Below are positions 35,071 to 46,511 of a DNA stretch of 64,000 nt, in pieces; position 1 is the stretch's first letter, and every line of letters begins with the position of its first letter. Where the stretch lies: the NCBI GenBank assembly GCA_016490725.1, contig JAEMHR010000146.1, positions 1-64,000 on the forward strand, written 5' to 3'. A program made the translations under genes and the position numbers. Below the pieces are notes generated by a model, which saw only the letters and a list, made by a program, of their open reading frames with translations, ran no database searches and was not told where the DNA came from. Origin of the DNA: Amphichorda felina (lineage: Eukaryota; Ascomycota; Sordariomycetes; Hypocreales; Bionectriaceae).

Positions 35071-35537
35071 GTGTGGTACCGGAAATCTATACTCTTGTTG
35101 ATTCTTAGATAGAGTGGTTTAATCTCTACGGGGATGATCGACTTTGTTTTAGTAATAAATGTGATCTATGCTATTGCTGCCTTATCTTCTATATTTTGAT
35201 AACGAGCTAACTCTGGACAGATATAAATAGTACGAGGACACAGAAATGCCAGATAATAGAATTATATATACTTGGGGTCAGTCATCACGACGAATGGAAG
35301 GCTAAGTAGCAGTTGTTGGGGGTTTTCTGGGACGTTGGAGGGGGGCGGGGGGCGACACGGGGGTTTTATGAGTATCATGTCCACGGGGTCCGTCATGGGT
35401 CCACGGCGCGATAGGTCAAATAACCTCCTCCCCACCCAACCCCCAACATTACCCCATACTTTTCACTTTTCATATCCCCGCTGTCGTTTCCTACTCCCTA
35501 CGCTGGCGAAAGGCGAGCATCAGTATTTAATTACAAC
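35071..35537. other. Spacer and promoter of the bZIP gene
   Basis: About 470 bases between the P450 stop and the bZIP start. It contains the G-run cluster listed separately and a C/T-rich stretch near 35,430-35,510, typical of fungal core promoters. Confidence 0.55.
35316..35363 (+). promoter_or_regulatory. Cluster of five G-runs, possible G-quadruplex
   Basis: Five runs of three to six G within 48 bases, with loops of one to eight bases, ending about 175 bases upstream of the bZIP start. The pattern can fold as a G-quadruplex on the plus strand. A role in controlling the regulator is speculation. Confidence 0.35.
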
Positions 35538-37192
35538 ATGCCTCGGCGAGAAATCAAAACTGGGCCCGATGCGACGGAGAGCGACAAGGAAAGGGCTCGC
35601 AAGGCCAGAAAGCGCCTCACGGACCGCAAATCACAACAGCATCACCGCCAGCGACAGCGAGCATACATCCAGGAGTTGGAGGAAACAGTCCAGTCCTACA
35701 AGCAAAGCTGCTCCCTCAATGGGAATGCTGACATGGCCACTCTGATTGCCGAGAACGACAAGTTGCGGGAACGGTGCTCGAGATTGGAATCCCTCATGAA
35801 TCGAATCAACAGTCTTTCCAGCGGCGTCAATCTGCCGGGAGCCTCCCCAAATGAACCTGTTCAAAATGCTTCAGGTTCACAGAAGTCGCAACAATCACCC
35901 CAGCCTCCTGAACTCGAGCCTGAGCACGCGCCCGAACATTCACTGCCCGAAAAGCAGAGCTGGAACACAATTGACACGGATTCAAGCCCACAGTTCCGCC
36001 CAGACACGATGCCCATTATTGACTTTTCAACAATGGAATTCGACAACATACCTCAAACAAACATATCGGACGAGCTCGATGAACTAGATCATCCAACCGA
36101 GTACATTGGTCCTCCTCAACCTGCAACCAACGCGCTCTTTGACCTCGTTCAGCCAATAGCCGGTCCAGAGGCTCATAGGGATATGGGTCAAGAAAACAAC
36201 GCCGAACCCCTTGAAAACTTGGAGCTTATTCATAGTGACGAGCTAGATCGGTGCCTCGCCGGAATCATCGATGAACCTCGCATGAGCTTAGATCTGGTCC
36301 CAATATCACCCACTATGAGAGATCCACTACCGTGCCGACTTTCCATGCCATTTTCGATCACACAAAAAGTGATTAAGCCGACATATCATGCCTTTCCAAC
36401 CACTACAAAACCGGCCCAGGGATGGGATATAGCTCTACATCGGATAATAGATGAAGCAAGAACACAGCATGGAACGGACCTATTCCCAACTCAAACACCC
36501 ACTCTGCGCTCAGTTCTCTCCAACAAATCATCAGACGTCCTAGCATCACGTTTATACCATCTAATATGCTTGTATGGTCCGATGCCTATGCACATCTTCC
36601 TGGCTATTTTCTGGGTCCAGTATCTTGTTTTAAGAGTAGGTAAAGAGCCCACGGCTGTTTCCTCCCTTCTTGAACTAAAGTTTCTTTTCTTTGTTTTCGT
36701 AATATTGAATATTTCCTTTAGTGTACTAATTCAGGACACGACAGTGGTACGTCCTAGGGACTAACGCAGCATATCTCCAAGTTCCCGTATTCATGAGACC
36801 AACCGACCTCGAGAGACGTATCCCACACTCACTCAGCATTAGCATGCTCGTATGGTGTGTTTCTTATATCCCCCTCCCTAGCTATCATGGAAAATTCTTG
36901 ATCGTGCTCCTTGCTAATCAGAGTTCACAGGCCAGATATTCGACGGACACTGGTCCGTGACTCGCTTACTCTTGACCCAGGAACAACTGGGTTAGCGTTA
37001 GTTCAGTATCTGAACAGCAACTGGTCGCCAGTAGCAGGCGTGGACGGAGATCTCATTGGAAGCACAGATGTGCTTGCTGTGATCGAGCGTCAGGCCTGTA
37101 CCCTGGACACCTGGCAGCTAAGCCCAAGCTTTGAGGAGAAGAACCCCCAGTTTGCGCATTGCCGAGCTAGCCTTTTTCAGAGTGATGGTTAG
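35538..37192 (+). CDS. bZIP transcription factor with DUF3425-type C-terminus
   Basis: Three exons (35538-36635, 36745-36854, 36931-37192) give 489 residues. The basic region RKARKRLTDRKSQQHHRQRQR (about 18-38) is followed by a short zipper-like helix (YIQELEETV, then LIAENDKLRERCSRLESLM). A long acidic, Pro/Gln-rich middle could be an activation domain. The C-terminal part (about 310-489) has the pattern of the DUF3425 region found in Aspergillus and Fusarium bZIP regulators: LYHLICLYGPMPMHIFLAIFWVQYLVLRW, VFMRPTDLERRIPHS, LVWPDIRRTLVRD. The basic region has Asp where classical bZIPs carry Asn, which is usual in this subgroup. It sits between the P450 and the terpene synthase, so it is the likely pathway regulator. 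Confidence 0.87.
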
Positions 37193-37693
37193 GTAGCATA
37201 TAGAGATTATCTACGTACGAGTTATGACCTGCATCTATATGAACAGTCTCCTAGATACTGTAATGCAATATGACCGTAGCTTGGCGAATAATCTTTTTCT
37301 TCGATGTTACATTTATAAGTCGGCGTGCCTTAAATAATGGTGTCTTACGTATGGGGGCTACGATGTGACGTTCATGGCTACTGCTAGGACAACGAAAGTG
37401 ATCGACCTACCGCCCTCCGAGATGCTACATAGAATGCATGATTCATTGTTGAAATTTACATAATGAACGGATCATCTAGAGTGAAAGCTCCTCCTATGTC
37501 TCAAAACTAAGTCCACCGTATTCGCAGATACTATGTGTAATATATGTGCTTTAATTAAAGACGTTGCATGATGAGCGGCTTTGTTCCTATTATGGTACGG
37601 CGCATACTACCGAAAACATATAGGTAGAGGCGGATATAAAATGGACTGGGATAAAAAAGGGTAGACTTCTCTTTGTCTAAATTCAATGACTTT
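37193..37693. other. Promoter region of the terpene synthase
   Basis: 500 bases of AT-rich sequence between the bZIP stop and the terpene synthase start, with no further gene. Confidence 0.5.
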
Positions 37694-39333
37694 ATGGTTA
37701 AGCAACACGTTTTCTTTGAATTTTCTCAGGGAATCTTGCCTGGTATGACTTCAGGACCCTTCAATACTGAAGTGGATGCACTTCTCTACCAATGCGTGGG
37801 TAAGAAGGTTATAATACCTGACTTGATGGCGCTTGTGCCGTCATGGGAACCAAGAGTGAATAAGTTTCATGATGAGCTGGATCGAGAAATCGAGAAATGG
37901 CGCCTCAGGTGAGTATCCGAACCAATAACATTACGTTCTCCATTGGCACTAATATTCCTTCGAGATGGGTAACTGATGAAGTGAGCCTTAAGAGGCATCG
38001 AGATACTGGCATCAACCTCCTCGCACGCGCAATTGCACCATTCGCGAACTTCGAGGAGCTGGTAGTTGTGAGCAAATGGTGCTGCTGGGTATGTCAGCAT
38101 GAACACGGAGATACCATTTAACAATACCAATGATATCATAAAGATGCTAATAGTGAAAATAGATATATCATTGGGATGACGGTTAGTAACAAAGCATTGA
38201 AAGATTTGGTTCCTCTCACTAACAATAGCTTTTGTCTATAGCCCTGGACTTTGGAGAATTTGATAATAAGCCAGACGAGGCAAATACCTATATACATCAA
38301 ACTGTTGACATCTACAGACACTGCCTTTTTGGTCTTAAAGATCCAAATATATATTCGTCGACTTTGGTGGCATTCCATCCAGCAGCGCAATCAACCTGGG
38401 ACTTTGCCTATTCCCTGAGGGATAGCATAGTATCCGGTGAGTGATAAAATTGCACCAAAGATACGTACCCTCTGATAAATTTGAGATTCTTTGAAAAATT
38501 GGTTCTTCAGGACTGTTGTTGACTATATAAATTCCACGGAGAAGCTCCAGCAAGCGTTTGACCACGGAGAAATCCTAGGACTTGAAGCCTACTGGGTAAT
38601 TCGCAATGATTCCTCGGGTATTCTACCATCACTTGCCATTGGCTTGTACGGTCCAACTGAACTCCCTAAAAGAGATATCGAAGAGCTGATAAGTCATTTA
38701 GGAATTCTGAACGAGTTGATTTTCCTTGCTGGTTCTTTGATAACGAACTTGTAAATCGGGCCACCACACTCTCAAATCTCATCGTATGGATGTAAGTCTA
38801 ATTTTAAGAACAGGATGGAGTCAATACTAAGATACTTAGGGCAAACGACATTGTCTCCTCTCGCCATGAACTCGTACGTAGATTCTTAATATTTTGTGTT
38901 GCCTATTCTGAGCCACACTCTAACACGACTATAGAAAGCCCTCCATGTCGATAACTATATACCTCTACTTGTCTACCATAAAGGCATGACACCACAGTAG
39001 GCCATCGAAGAGGCCGCAAGTATTATACGCAGAGCCTACGAGGAATTCCAGAGTCTTACACCCAAACTCATACTTCTAGGCAAGAGCTATGGGATTGAAG
39101 TCCAAGTAAAAGGATTTCTACAAACGTGCCAAAGCATGTGTATAGGTACTCTCCAGTGGAGGTAGGACGTCTTGTCTAATTAAACTTGAATTAAAACTAA
39201 TAACCGTGCAAGCTATGGAAATCAGCGCTATCTTTCTAAGGAGCCCGGAATGGGTCGTGATGGGGTTGTTGTAGTCCTTGGACAGGGACTGCCAAAAGCC
39301 GCTTGGCGCAGGGAACTAGGCACCCTGATTTAG
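37694..39333 (+). pseudogene. Class I terpene synthase with one in-frame stop
   Basis: Nine exons (37694-37908, 37965-38088, 38163-38181, 38242-38440, 38511-38650, 38716-38791, 38840-38873, 38935-39161, 39213-39333) join in phase to 384 codons. The metal site DDALD (D118-D122, in WDDALDFGE) is assembled across an intron. The second metal site NDIVSSRHE has N260, S264 and E268, and the C-terminal Arg-Tyr pair is R350-Y351 in NQRYLSKEP. These are the three signatures of fungal sesqui- or diterpene cyclases, and the length is normal. Codon 291 is TAG (38,998-39,000), within TPQ-stop-AIEEA, a helix where the family has no gap. The stop would remove the last 94 residues including RY. The rest is intact, so the loss is recent or is a base-call error. 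The fifth intron's acceptor (AACGAG) is weak. Confidence 0.83.
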
Positions 39334-41689
39334 GTTTTAATAGTTTATTTTGATACGATTCAATAGGAAATGGATTCTGACCGCTGGCTTGATTCAAGAT
39401 GGCGAGGCTCTGGCCGGGAGGCCATGCTCCAGGACCGCTTTAGTGAGCTGGAAATTTTGGTAGATGGAGAGGCTTCGGGATTTTATATCTGCCCTGGGCC
39501 AAGCTCGGCGAGTGCATAAATTAATGAAATATCCTGCAGAATGAAATGCTCAGTACGTATGGGCAGTTGAGGGCATCTTACAGACGAACATTGGACACAC
39601 CAGCTAGCTTATATCCATGCCCCCGGCGGTATCAGAGCCTATCAGCATATGATGCGAGGAAATTGACATGCCCTAAAATGGGCTCCGTACGAGTACATCC
39701 CCAAGTCACCTGGCCCCTGGACAGAACATTCTCATACAGGATGGCAACACGGCCCTTGCAAGGGCTCTTATTAACAGAGCAGTCAAAGAGTTCTGCAGTC
39801 AGGTTCAAGGGACTGTCACCAGCAGGGAATAAAGGATCAACTTGTTAACCAGATAGGGCTGAGCTGAGCGTCTGTAATTGTCAGTCCGGCACTGGAAGCT
39901 CCGGTACACTTTCTCGTACGTTGTGAAAAAGACCGGTGGCGCTAGAATCTATATTGTCTACACTGAGAGCAGCATGCCTGTAGATGACGAAGTTGCTCTG
40001 TGTCTATCAGATTTAGTCTGCGTTGCCATCGTAGCCACAGCCGATCAAAGACTGATCTCGTTACCTCTCTTTGGACTAAACATTAGCTTTACTACAGTCG
40101 AACTTCTATATTCTAACAGTCCAGCCGTGTTTGGTGTCCATAATTCTCAATGGCATGACTAACGCTGGGTTTAAAATGCCGACACTGCTCTTACTGTGTC
40201 TGACTTCGATGCGCTCTCTACGAGCGCAGCGACGGTTAGTCGGGCGAAGATGGCACTGTACAGGAGGTCAACGCGAGCGCCAATCTCGCTGCGGCGGCTA
40301 TAAAAGACGATGCGTAGGCCGCTATCCGAGACGTCACCAGGGAACTTCTGGCCCCAGTCATGGGTGTGCAGACTGGTGAAATCGATGTTGACCGCCCATA
40401 GTACGAGTTTGGAAGTAACCTTTTTTTTTCTCACTTGTCCTCCCAAGTGCCCGAGCACACGTGGATGCTAAGCCTAATCCTGGTTGACTTTTCAAGGCGG
40501 TTGGTGTTCATATCCAGATCTTCCGGCAGCTCAAGTGCGACGTATCATCGACTCGGCCCTATATTACTAAGATATGGTGAGAAACGGCATTCTAGCGCCC
40601 ATAGGTGATGTATATTTAAGATAAGGTGACTACTAACTACTTCTAGTTGTCCACGAGGTTGCCTCTCGTTCCTACCCTCACTTGACCAATCCATCACGTT
40701 AGCCCACTATCATATATTAGTTATTGCGAAGTACGAACACGAGATGACTAGGGCCGGGTTTCGTCAGGCGTCAAGGCATATCCCACATCGACGATCATTT
40801 CATATCAATCATCACTCCAGGCCATGCCATTAAATACGCAGCCAAAGAGACCCATCACAGAGGTTATTATGCTACCTAGACGACTCGCGAATGGGACTGC
40901 AGATGCGGCAAAGAAGGTACGATACCAAATTCATCGGATTGGCCCCATGACATTTCACAATTCAAAGCTTTAATCCTTCTTTGTCCTATCTGCTTGGCGC
41001 AAATCTGCTGGATCGATTCTGATACTAGAGGACTGCGCAGCACGAGCTGATCAGCCTAGTTGCCCAGCGAGTCGGGGCTCGAAATCTTCAAAACACACAC
41101 AACTCAAGAGTGCAGCGAAAAAAAGTGCCACCCCTAGGATGCTCCAGAACCATTGTCAGTCATGAATAAAGCTCCCTACGTGATCGGATCGGATGTGATA
41201 GCAAGTACAAATATTTAATACTTCATATTCAAAGCCAACCTATACTGAGTGAATCGAAACATGTCAGAGTTTGACGATTTTCCTCACTGTGGCTACTTGT
41301 CCCTTTAGGAATGACTCAGCTCAGCGCCACAACGGAGGCGCAAGTTTGCGACGTTGCGTCGCCCCAACACGTGTCTTAATAGACTCAATCTTTATTGACA
41401 ACTGGAAGTTAATAAAAACCCACGATAGAAACGCACGACTTGAGTGATCCAGCGAATCACGCGTACGTACGAGTAAGCCTCGGATGGTGAGATTTCGCCC
41501 CAGTGTCCCACTGTTCCCAACTTGTTCCTGCCCCTCCCCCGTACGCTTATCGCCCCGCCTCCAGAGTCCACCTCGAGTATCCACAGACCACGCCAGACTC
41601 AACTTCCATGACGATTGACGAGCTCTCCAGACCTCGACAATCCATCGCGTTTCCGTCCCGCTCATCGAAGCACCGAGCCAGCTGCGCAA
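39334..41689. other. 2.4 kb region with possible gene fragments
   Basis: No intact gene. Two weak traces: an open stretch without ATG on the minus strand at 40,171-40,458, protein-like in composition (WAVNIDFTSLHTHDWGQKF) but of no family I recognise; and a two-exon 73-codon frame on the plus strand (40,824-40,916 joined to 41,041-41,169) that begins with RPITEVIMLPRRL, faintly like the start of the barrel protein at 31.8 kb. Both could be debris from the right edge of the metabolic cluster. Confidence 0.35.
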
Positions 41690-42910
41690 ATGGCGCACCA
41701 CTCCTCCAAGCGATCATCCGGCTCCCACCACCATCGGCACGACCCGCTGGCCAGCCTCCCAGATGAGGTCCTCGTGCAAATCTTCGAGACCCTCGCCCAC
41801 ATGTCTCGACGCTCTCTCTGCAATGTGTCGCGCCTCAACAAGCACTACCACACACTCGCCGACGCTGTCCTCTACGAGACAATTCACTTTGTCACCCCCG
41901 AACTCCACCTCATCTTCAGCGAGTCCCTCCGCCGCAGACCACGTCGCGGCTCCGCCATTCGCGAGGTCAAGCTAGCCTACCCGGCATCCGAGCTGTCCCA
42001 GCTCATCATCGACGCCCCCGTCCATGGATCCTACTATGATCATGCGCCTGTCCGGTACGACAGCTTGTCACGCACCATCTCCACCATGTCTAATCTCGAG
42101 ACCCTCGATATTGCCGTCCCCGACACGCTTCTCCCCGGCATCGGCAAGCTATTTGACGGCCCTTTCGACCTGGCCTGTCTGAGGTCCTGCACCCTCTTCT
42201 ATCAGACCAAGGATGGCGGATACTGGGACCTGCAGGAAAATATTCACATCTTCTCCCATCCCTCTCTCGAGACGCTCGTGATCAAGAGGGCAAAGCTGGA
42301 CTATCGCGGCTTTGACTGCATTGAGCTACCTCACGAGACAGCCCTGTCGAAGCTACATCTCATCGAGTGCGACTTCAACGACGACGCCCTCTCCGATATT
42401 CTCATGTTCCCCAAGGCACTGACCGAGTTTGTTATGACCCAGACCAGCGAGCCATCACCACCTCTGGAGGAGAGCTCCGATCGCATCGAGGACTACATCC
42501 TCGCCCTCAAGTCGGCCTGCGACTCTATCACCACCATAACTATCGACTTTCCTACTCTGACTGGTCATCGGGCCCTGCGCATGAGGGACTTTGTTGCCCT
42601 CAAGACACTGCGCATCAATTGGGACTACCAGCTCTTTGGCCAGTCCTCTTCGAAGCCTCGCCTCCACTCAGTTGGATTGCCACCGGCCTTGGAGACCCTG
42701 GAGTTTTTCAACCCCCTGGGTACCGACCAGGAGGTGACCGATCTCATGGTGTTTGCGATTGAGAACATAAAAATCAATGCACAGCATCTCCACACGCTGA
42801 TCGTCGTCGAGGAAGAAGGGGCTGAAGTCCCAAAAGAAATTGAGGCGGCCTGCAAGTTGCAGCCTCAATTACAGCTTGATGTTATTGGAAGATTTGATTC
42901 AGAGGGTTAG
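41690..42910 (+). CDS. F-box protein with leucine-rich-repeat-like body
   Basis: Single exon of 406 residues from the ATG at 41,690. After a His/Ser-rich head, the F-box covers about residues 20-65 (LASLPDEVLVQIFETLAHMSRRSLCNVSRLNKHYHTLADAVLYE, conserved Leu-Pro-x-Glu-Val and Trp/Tyr positions). The remainder has irregular leucine-rich segments (LETLDIAVPD, LETLVIKRAKLD, LSKLHLIECDF, LKTLRINWDY, LETLEFFNP) that would form a substrate-binding surface. F-box proteins bring substrates to the SCF ubiquitin ligase through Skp1. The target is unknown. No intron and no unusual features. Confidence 0.8.
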   Translation: MAHHSSKRSSGSHHHRHDPLASLPDEVLVQIFETLAHMSRRSLCNVSRLNKHYHTLADAVLYETIHFVTPELHLIFSESLRRRPRRGSAIREVKLAYPASELSQLIIDAPVHGSYYDHAPVRYDSLSRTISTMSNLETLDIAVPDTLLPGIGKLFDGPFDLACLRSCTLFYQTKDGGYWDLQENIHIFSHPSLETLVIKRAKLDYRGFDCIELPHETALSKLHLIECDFNDDALSDILMFPKALTEFVMTQTSEPSPPLEESSDRIEDYILALKSACDSITTITIDFPTLTGHRALRMRDFVALKTLRINWDYQLFGQSSSKPRLHSVGLPPALETLEFFNPLGTDQEVTDLMVFAIENIKINAQHLHTLIVVEEEGAEVPKEIEAACKLQPQLQLDVIGRFDSEG

Positions 42911-43173
42911 AATCTTGGAGTCGTACTTCGAGCACTACTCGTACGAACACCAGGTAGCACAAGAGGCTAGTACACCTGCATGGTGCTTGGTGGGTAGCTG
43001 ATTGTCCAGTAATTTCCGGCCCCCAACTGACATTCAAGGCTCTTGTTGCACGCGACGCGAACTTCAATGTCCCCTGCTAGGTTTAAAGCTAGAAATACAC
43101 GGTGACGACTAACACACTGCTCCATACAGCCAAAGCGGACCGTTCCTCCACCAATGCTGACCCCGATTGGACA

Positions 43174-44676
43174 ATGCTGTCGTCGCCTCGCTGGCTGCCC
43201 AGGCTTGGCCGTGCGTGGAAGCCACTGGATTTTGCCAACCCCAACATTCAGCAGCGTTACCAGATTGCGGGGAAGCTCGGGTTTGGATCAACCTCTATTG
43301 TCTGGCTTGCGCGCGATCCGAGGTGAGAATCCCCAAATGCCCATCATAGATAATCGCCGCGAAGTCTGTCGTTGAACTCTACTAATAGTGCCCCGCTATA
43401 GTCACCGGCGCCATGTGGCCCTCAAGCTCCTTATCCATACGAAGTCCATGGGCGACCAGCTTGATGATGAGACCAGTATCTACAAACGCATCCACAGAGG
43501 TCCTAGGAGACAACCGGGGCGCAGTGCTGTTAGACCACTCCTTGACTTCTATGACGTTGATGGGCCGGACGGGACGCATCGATGCTTTGTGCATTCGCCT
43601 TTGTTTGAGAGTGTACGAAGGTTGCAGCCAAAACAAACGGTCCATTTTATACCTGCCCGGCTAATAGCACCATACTAGAACACTGGTATATTGCTATTAT
43701 AGGAGTAGCTATAGAATGGATCGTTTCTTTTAGCCGCAACCTACGTACGTACATTACTTTACCGGAATTCCATGGCAAGATTACCTGTGCCCATTGCGGC
43801 TTTTGTTCTCAAACGTCTCTTCTTGACTCTTGACTATTTACACACTGAATGTCAAGTCATACATACGGGTAATGCACACTTCTATGGCCCGCTCGATTAT
43901 TTGACGCATGTTGTACTAGATATCAAGGTAGATAATACCATGTTTGCTATTGATGATGACAGAATTTTCGCCGAATTTGAGCAACAGGAGCTCCAGGATC
44001 TTTGGCCCCGGAAAGAGATCGAAGGAAGAACAATTCATATGTGCCGCGAACTACCCATGCCAACTCAACCAGCGGCCCCGGTCATATGTGACTTTGGGTC
44101 GGCCGTGCTTCGGGGCAGGGAGCACACTGAAGATATAGAAACTGACATCTATCCATTGCCAGAGGTAATTCTAAAGTTCCATGGGCGGAGGAGATTGATA
44201 TTTGGAATTCTGGGTGCATGGTATGAACTTACCATTCCTTTCCATTTGTAGCTTGACTGACTGCCATAGGTCTGGGATATTTTTGACGGCGGGCATCTGT
44301 TCAGAGGCAAGGACCCAGAGCATAACACATACCGTGGTCGAGCGCATATCGCCGAGATGATGGCACTCTTGGGCCCGCCCCCAAAGGATCTCCTCGCACG
44401 AGGGCATCCGAGTCACAGTTTTTTTTTCCAATGACGGTAAGTGCACTTTGCGGCTGTTTATTTGGTATTGTCGCTGATGGCACTACCTGCTAAGAACATT
44501 TTGCGGTGGTATTCTTATACCGGATCGTATTTCTCTTGCGGACATAGAGACGAGCTTCGAAGGTTGAGATAAGAAGCAGTTTCTCCACCGCATGCAGAAA
44601 ATGCTACAATGGGAGGCAACTAAGCGCAGTTCGGCAAGGGAACTCGTCGAGGATGAGTGGATACAGGTAAATACCG
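43174..44676 (+). pseudogene. Broken SRPK-like protein kinase
   Basis: Relic of a fungal SR-protein-type kinase gene. Recognisable pieces in order: glycine loop GKLGFGSTSIVWLARD, VALKLL lysine strand, LLDFYDVDGPDG, FVLKRLFLTLDYLHTECQVIHT spliced to DIKVDN (catalytic loop), CDFGSA, the PEVIL segment, EEIDIWNSGCM, VWDIFDGGHLF, then LLGPPPKDLL and the C-terminal lobe end. Damage: a one-base deletion at about 44,176 (CTAAAGTTCCATGG needs another base to join PEVILK to PWAEEIDIW), one extra T in a run of nine at 44,418-44,427, a TGA at 44,565-44,567, and about a dozen residues missing between the two lobes near 43,610-43,780. Four independent defects make a working kinase very unlikely. Confidence 0.85.
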
Positions 44677-44893
44677 GGGTCGTATAGTTTTGCTGGATCG
44701 TCACATAGAATAGAGAAGACGCAACTATAAATAGCCGCTTCGATATACAAATTCAAAACACCTTTTGTGAAGTACGTGTACATGTAGTCACTGCTAAATA
44801 TCCGGGGAGATCGGAGCAGTGATAGATCATAGGTTTGTTATTTGCACTGCCTTAAATACATTTGGGTTGTATGTACAAGAATGAATGGGCTGT

Positions 44894-46511
44894 TTACGCG
44901 GTGTTGGGGATCTTGAAGCCACCTGGGACCCTCTTCTGGAAAACTTGCTCAGGGTCGTACTTCGCTGCAACATCTTGGAGGAACTGGATATTGTCAGGAC
45001 CGTAGGTACTAATAGGGTCCTGGGTGCCGTCAGCATATCCCAGGTACTCCCACTCGACGTCAATCTGCTCAGAGATGTAGTAGTCCTTGAGTTCCTGGCG
45101 CATAGCAACGAGTTGTTTGCGGGCTTCCTTCTCGGCGTCGGCAGACCGGACTTGGTGCTGCATCTGGAAAAGAATGGCATTGTCACTTTCGCGGTCCATG
45201 CCAATGACATTGCCTCCCTTTTCCACCGAATGCTCAAAGAGTATCTTGGGCATTGCCTGGAAGGTAATGTAGTTCAGAAAGTCGGGGTCCTGGTTGGCCT
45301 GCCACCCCTTGACAAAATTGGCCTGAGCCTCGACGGCCCGGCGGATGAAGCGGGCGTCATTCTTGCCCGTCAGGGTAATCCAGATTTGACGATATCCGAG
45401 GGGCTCCTCCAGCTCGACTGTCATGTTGAGGTGGCTGTCGTGGCGGATCGTGTCGCTAAGCTGAGGCTCGATGGTGTGGAAGTTGTTGTAGGCCGGGGCC
45501 CACTCGGTGTTCGAAGTGTCGTGCAGGGCGGCCGAGATGACGATACCATTATCGGGCGAGTAGGCCCAGAAGGTCACGGCGGAGCCGGCTGTGTAGTTGG
45601 GGATGTTGTCCACCCAATCGACGTAGGCGGCGATGTGCTGCTCCGTTGTGTTGAGGGGGTAGACGACCTGACCGCCCCAGAGCTCAACGACGTCGACTGT
45701 CTGCAGGTCGACACGGGTCACGATGCCAAAGTTGCTCGAGCCACCCTTGAGCGCCTTGTGCAAGTCGGCGTTAGTCGCTTTGTTTGCGTTGACAATCTCG
45801 CCGCTCGCCAGGACAAGCTCAAAGTTGACGACATTATCGCAGCCCAGGCCAACATTGGAGCTGAAGAAGTTGTTACCTCCGCCAGTCAGGAAACCGACAA
45901 CACCGACGGTCGAGGTGCGACCTCCGGGAGCTGTGGCGCCGTACGGCCCAAGAGCCGAGTAGACGTCGCGCCAGAGAGCACCGGCGCCGATGCTGGCCAG
46001 CTTGGTCTGCGGGGAGTACTCAATGTGGTTGATTAGGCCAGTGTCAATGGTGACGCCTTGGTCGACTGCATGAGCACCCACATTAGCTCCTCGGAACGCG
46101 CACCCAGCACAAAGCAATGTTTCCACTAACTGTTGGAGGCCCCCGCCCATGTCATGTGGCCACCGCCACGGACGGCCCAGTTGCAGCTCGTCTTCTGGAG
46201 CGTCGTGATGGCCACGGCAACCTCATCAGTGCAGGTGGGCTGAACAATGCAGTTGGGGCTGAGCTGAGCCGAGACGGAGAAGTACGATGCATCCCGTGTC
46301 TCGTAGGCGTCGGTCCCCGGGTGGAGGACCTTGAGGCCGGCTGTCTCAAGGGCGCCACACTGCCACGCGGAACTCATTAGCCTCGCCTCTTATGAAAACC
46401 ATTCGAGGGGAGCGATCTTACGCAGGAGTCCGCTATGGTGTCGTGGCAGGCGCCTTTCGGCAGAGGAGCCAGAGCAGCTGCCGCACCCAATAACAGTGTC
46501 GAGGGCCGCAT
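44894..46511 (-). CDS. Secreted FAD-linked oxidase, berberine-bridge type
   Basis: Three exons (46511-46422, 46359-46131, 46065-44894) give 496 residues. A signal peptide (MRPSTLLLGAAAALAPL) starts the protein. The PCMH-type FAD domain follows with VRGGGHMTWAGASN, whose His98 is the usual covalent flavin attachment site, then GARALW-like GAGALWRDVYSAL, GGRTSTVGVVGFLTGGG and GLGCDNVVNFELV, where the Cys may be the second flavin link. KALKGGSSNFGIVTRV and the C-terminal berberine-bridge segment YDPEQVFQKRVPGGFKI complete it. Such enzymes oxidise alcohols, sugars or alkaloid-like metabolites with release of hydrogen peroxide. Both introns keep phase. It may belong to secondary metabolism, but nothing ties it to the cluster 5 kb away. 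Confidence 0.93.

Noticed and set aside
38651..38715. Frameshift in the terpene synthase near codon 232
   Set aside because: A 65-base intron with matching phase (acceptor AACGAG, weak) removes the problem and restores the expected spacing to the NDxxSxxxE motif.
44885..46036. 383-codon plus-strand frame
   Set aside because: Antisense shadow of the FAD oxidase exon 3. The real protein lies on the minus strand with clear FAD motifs.
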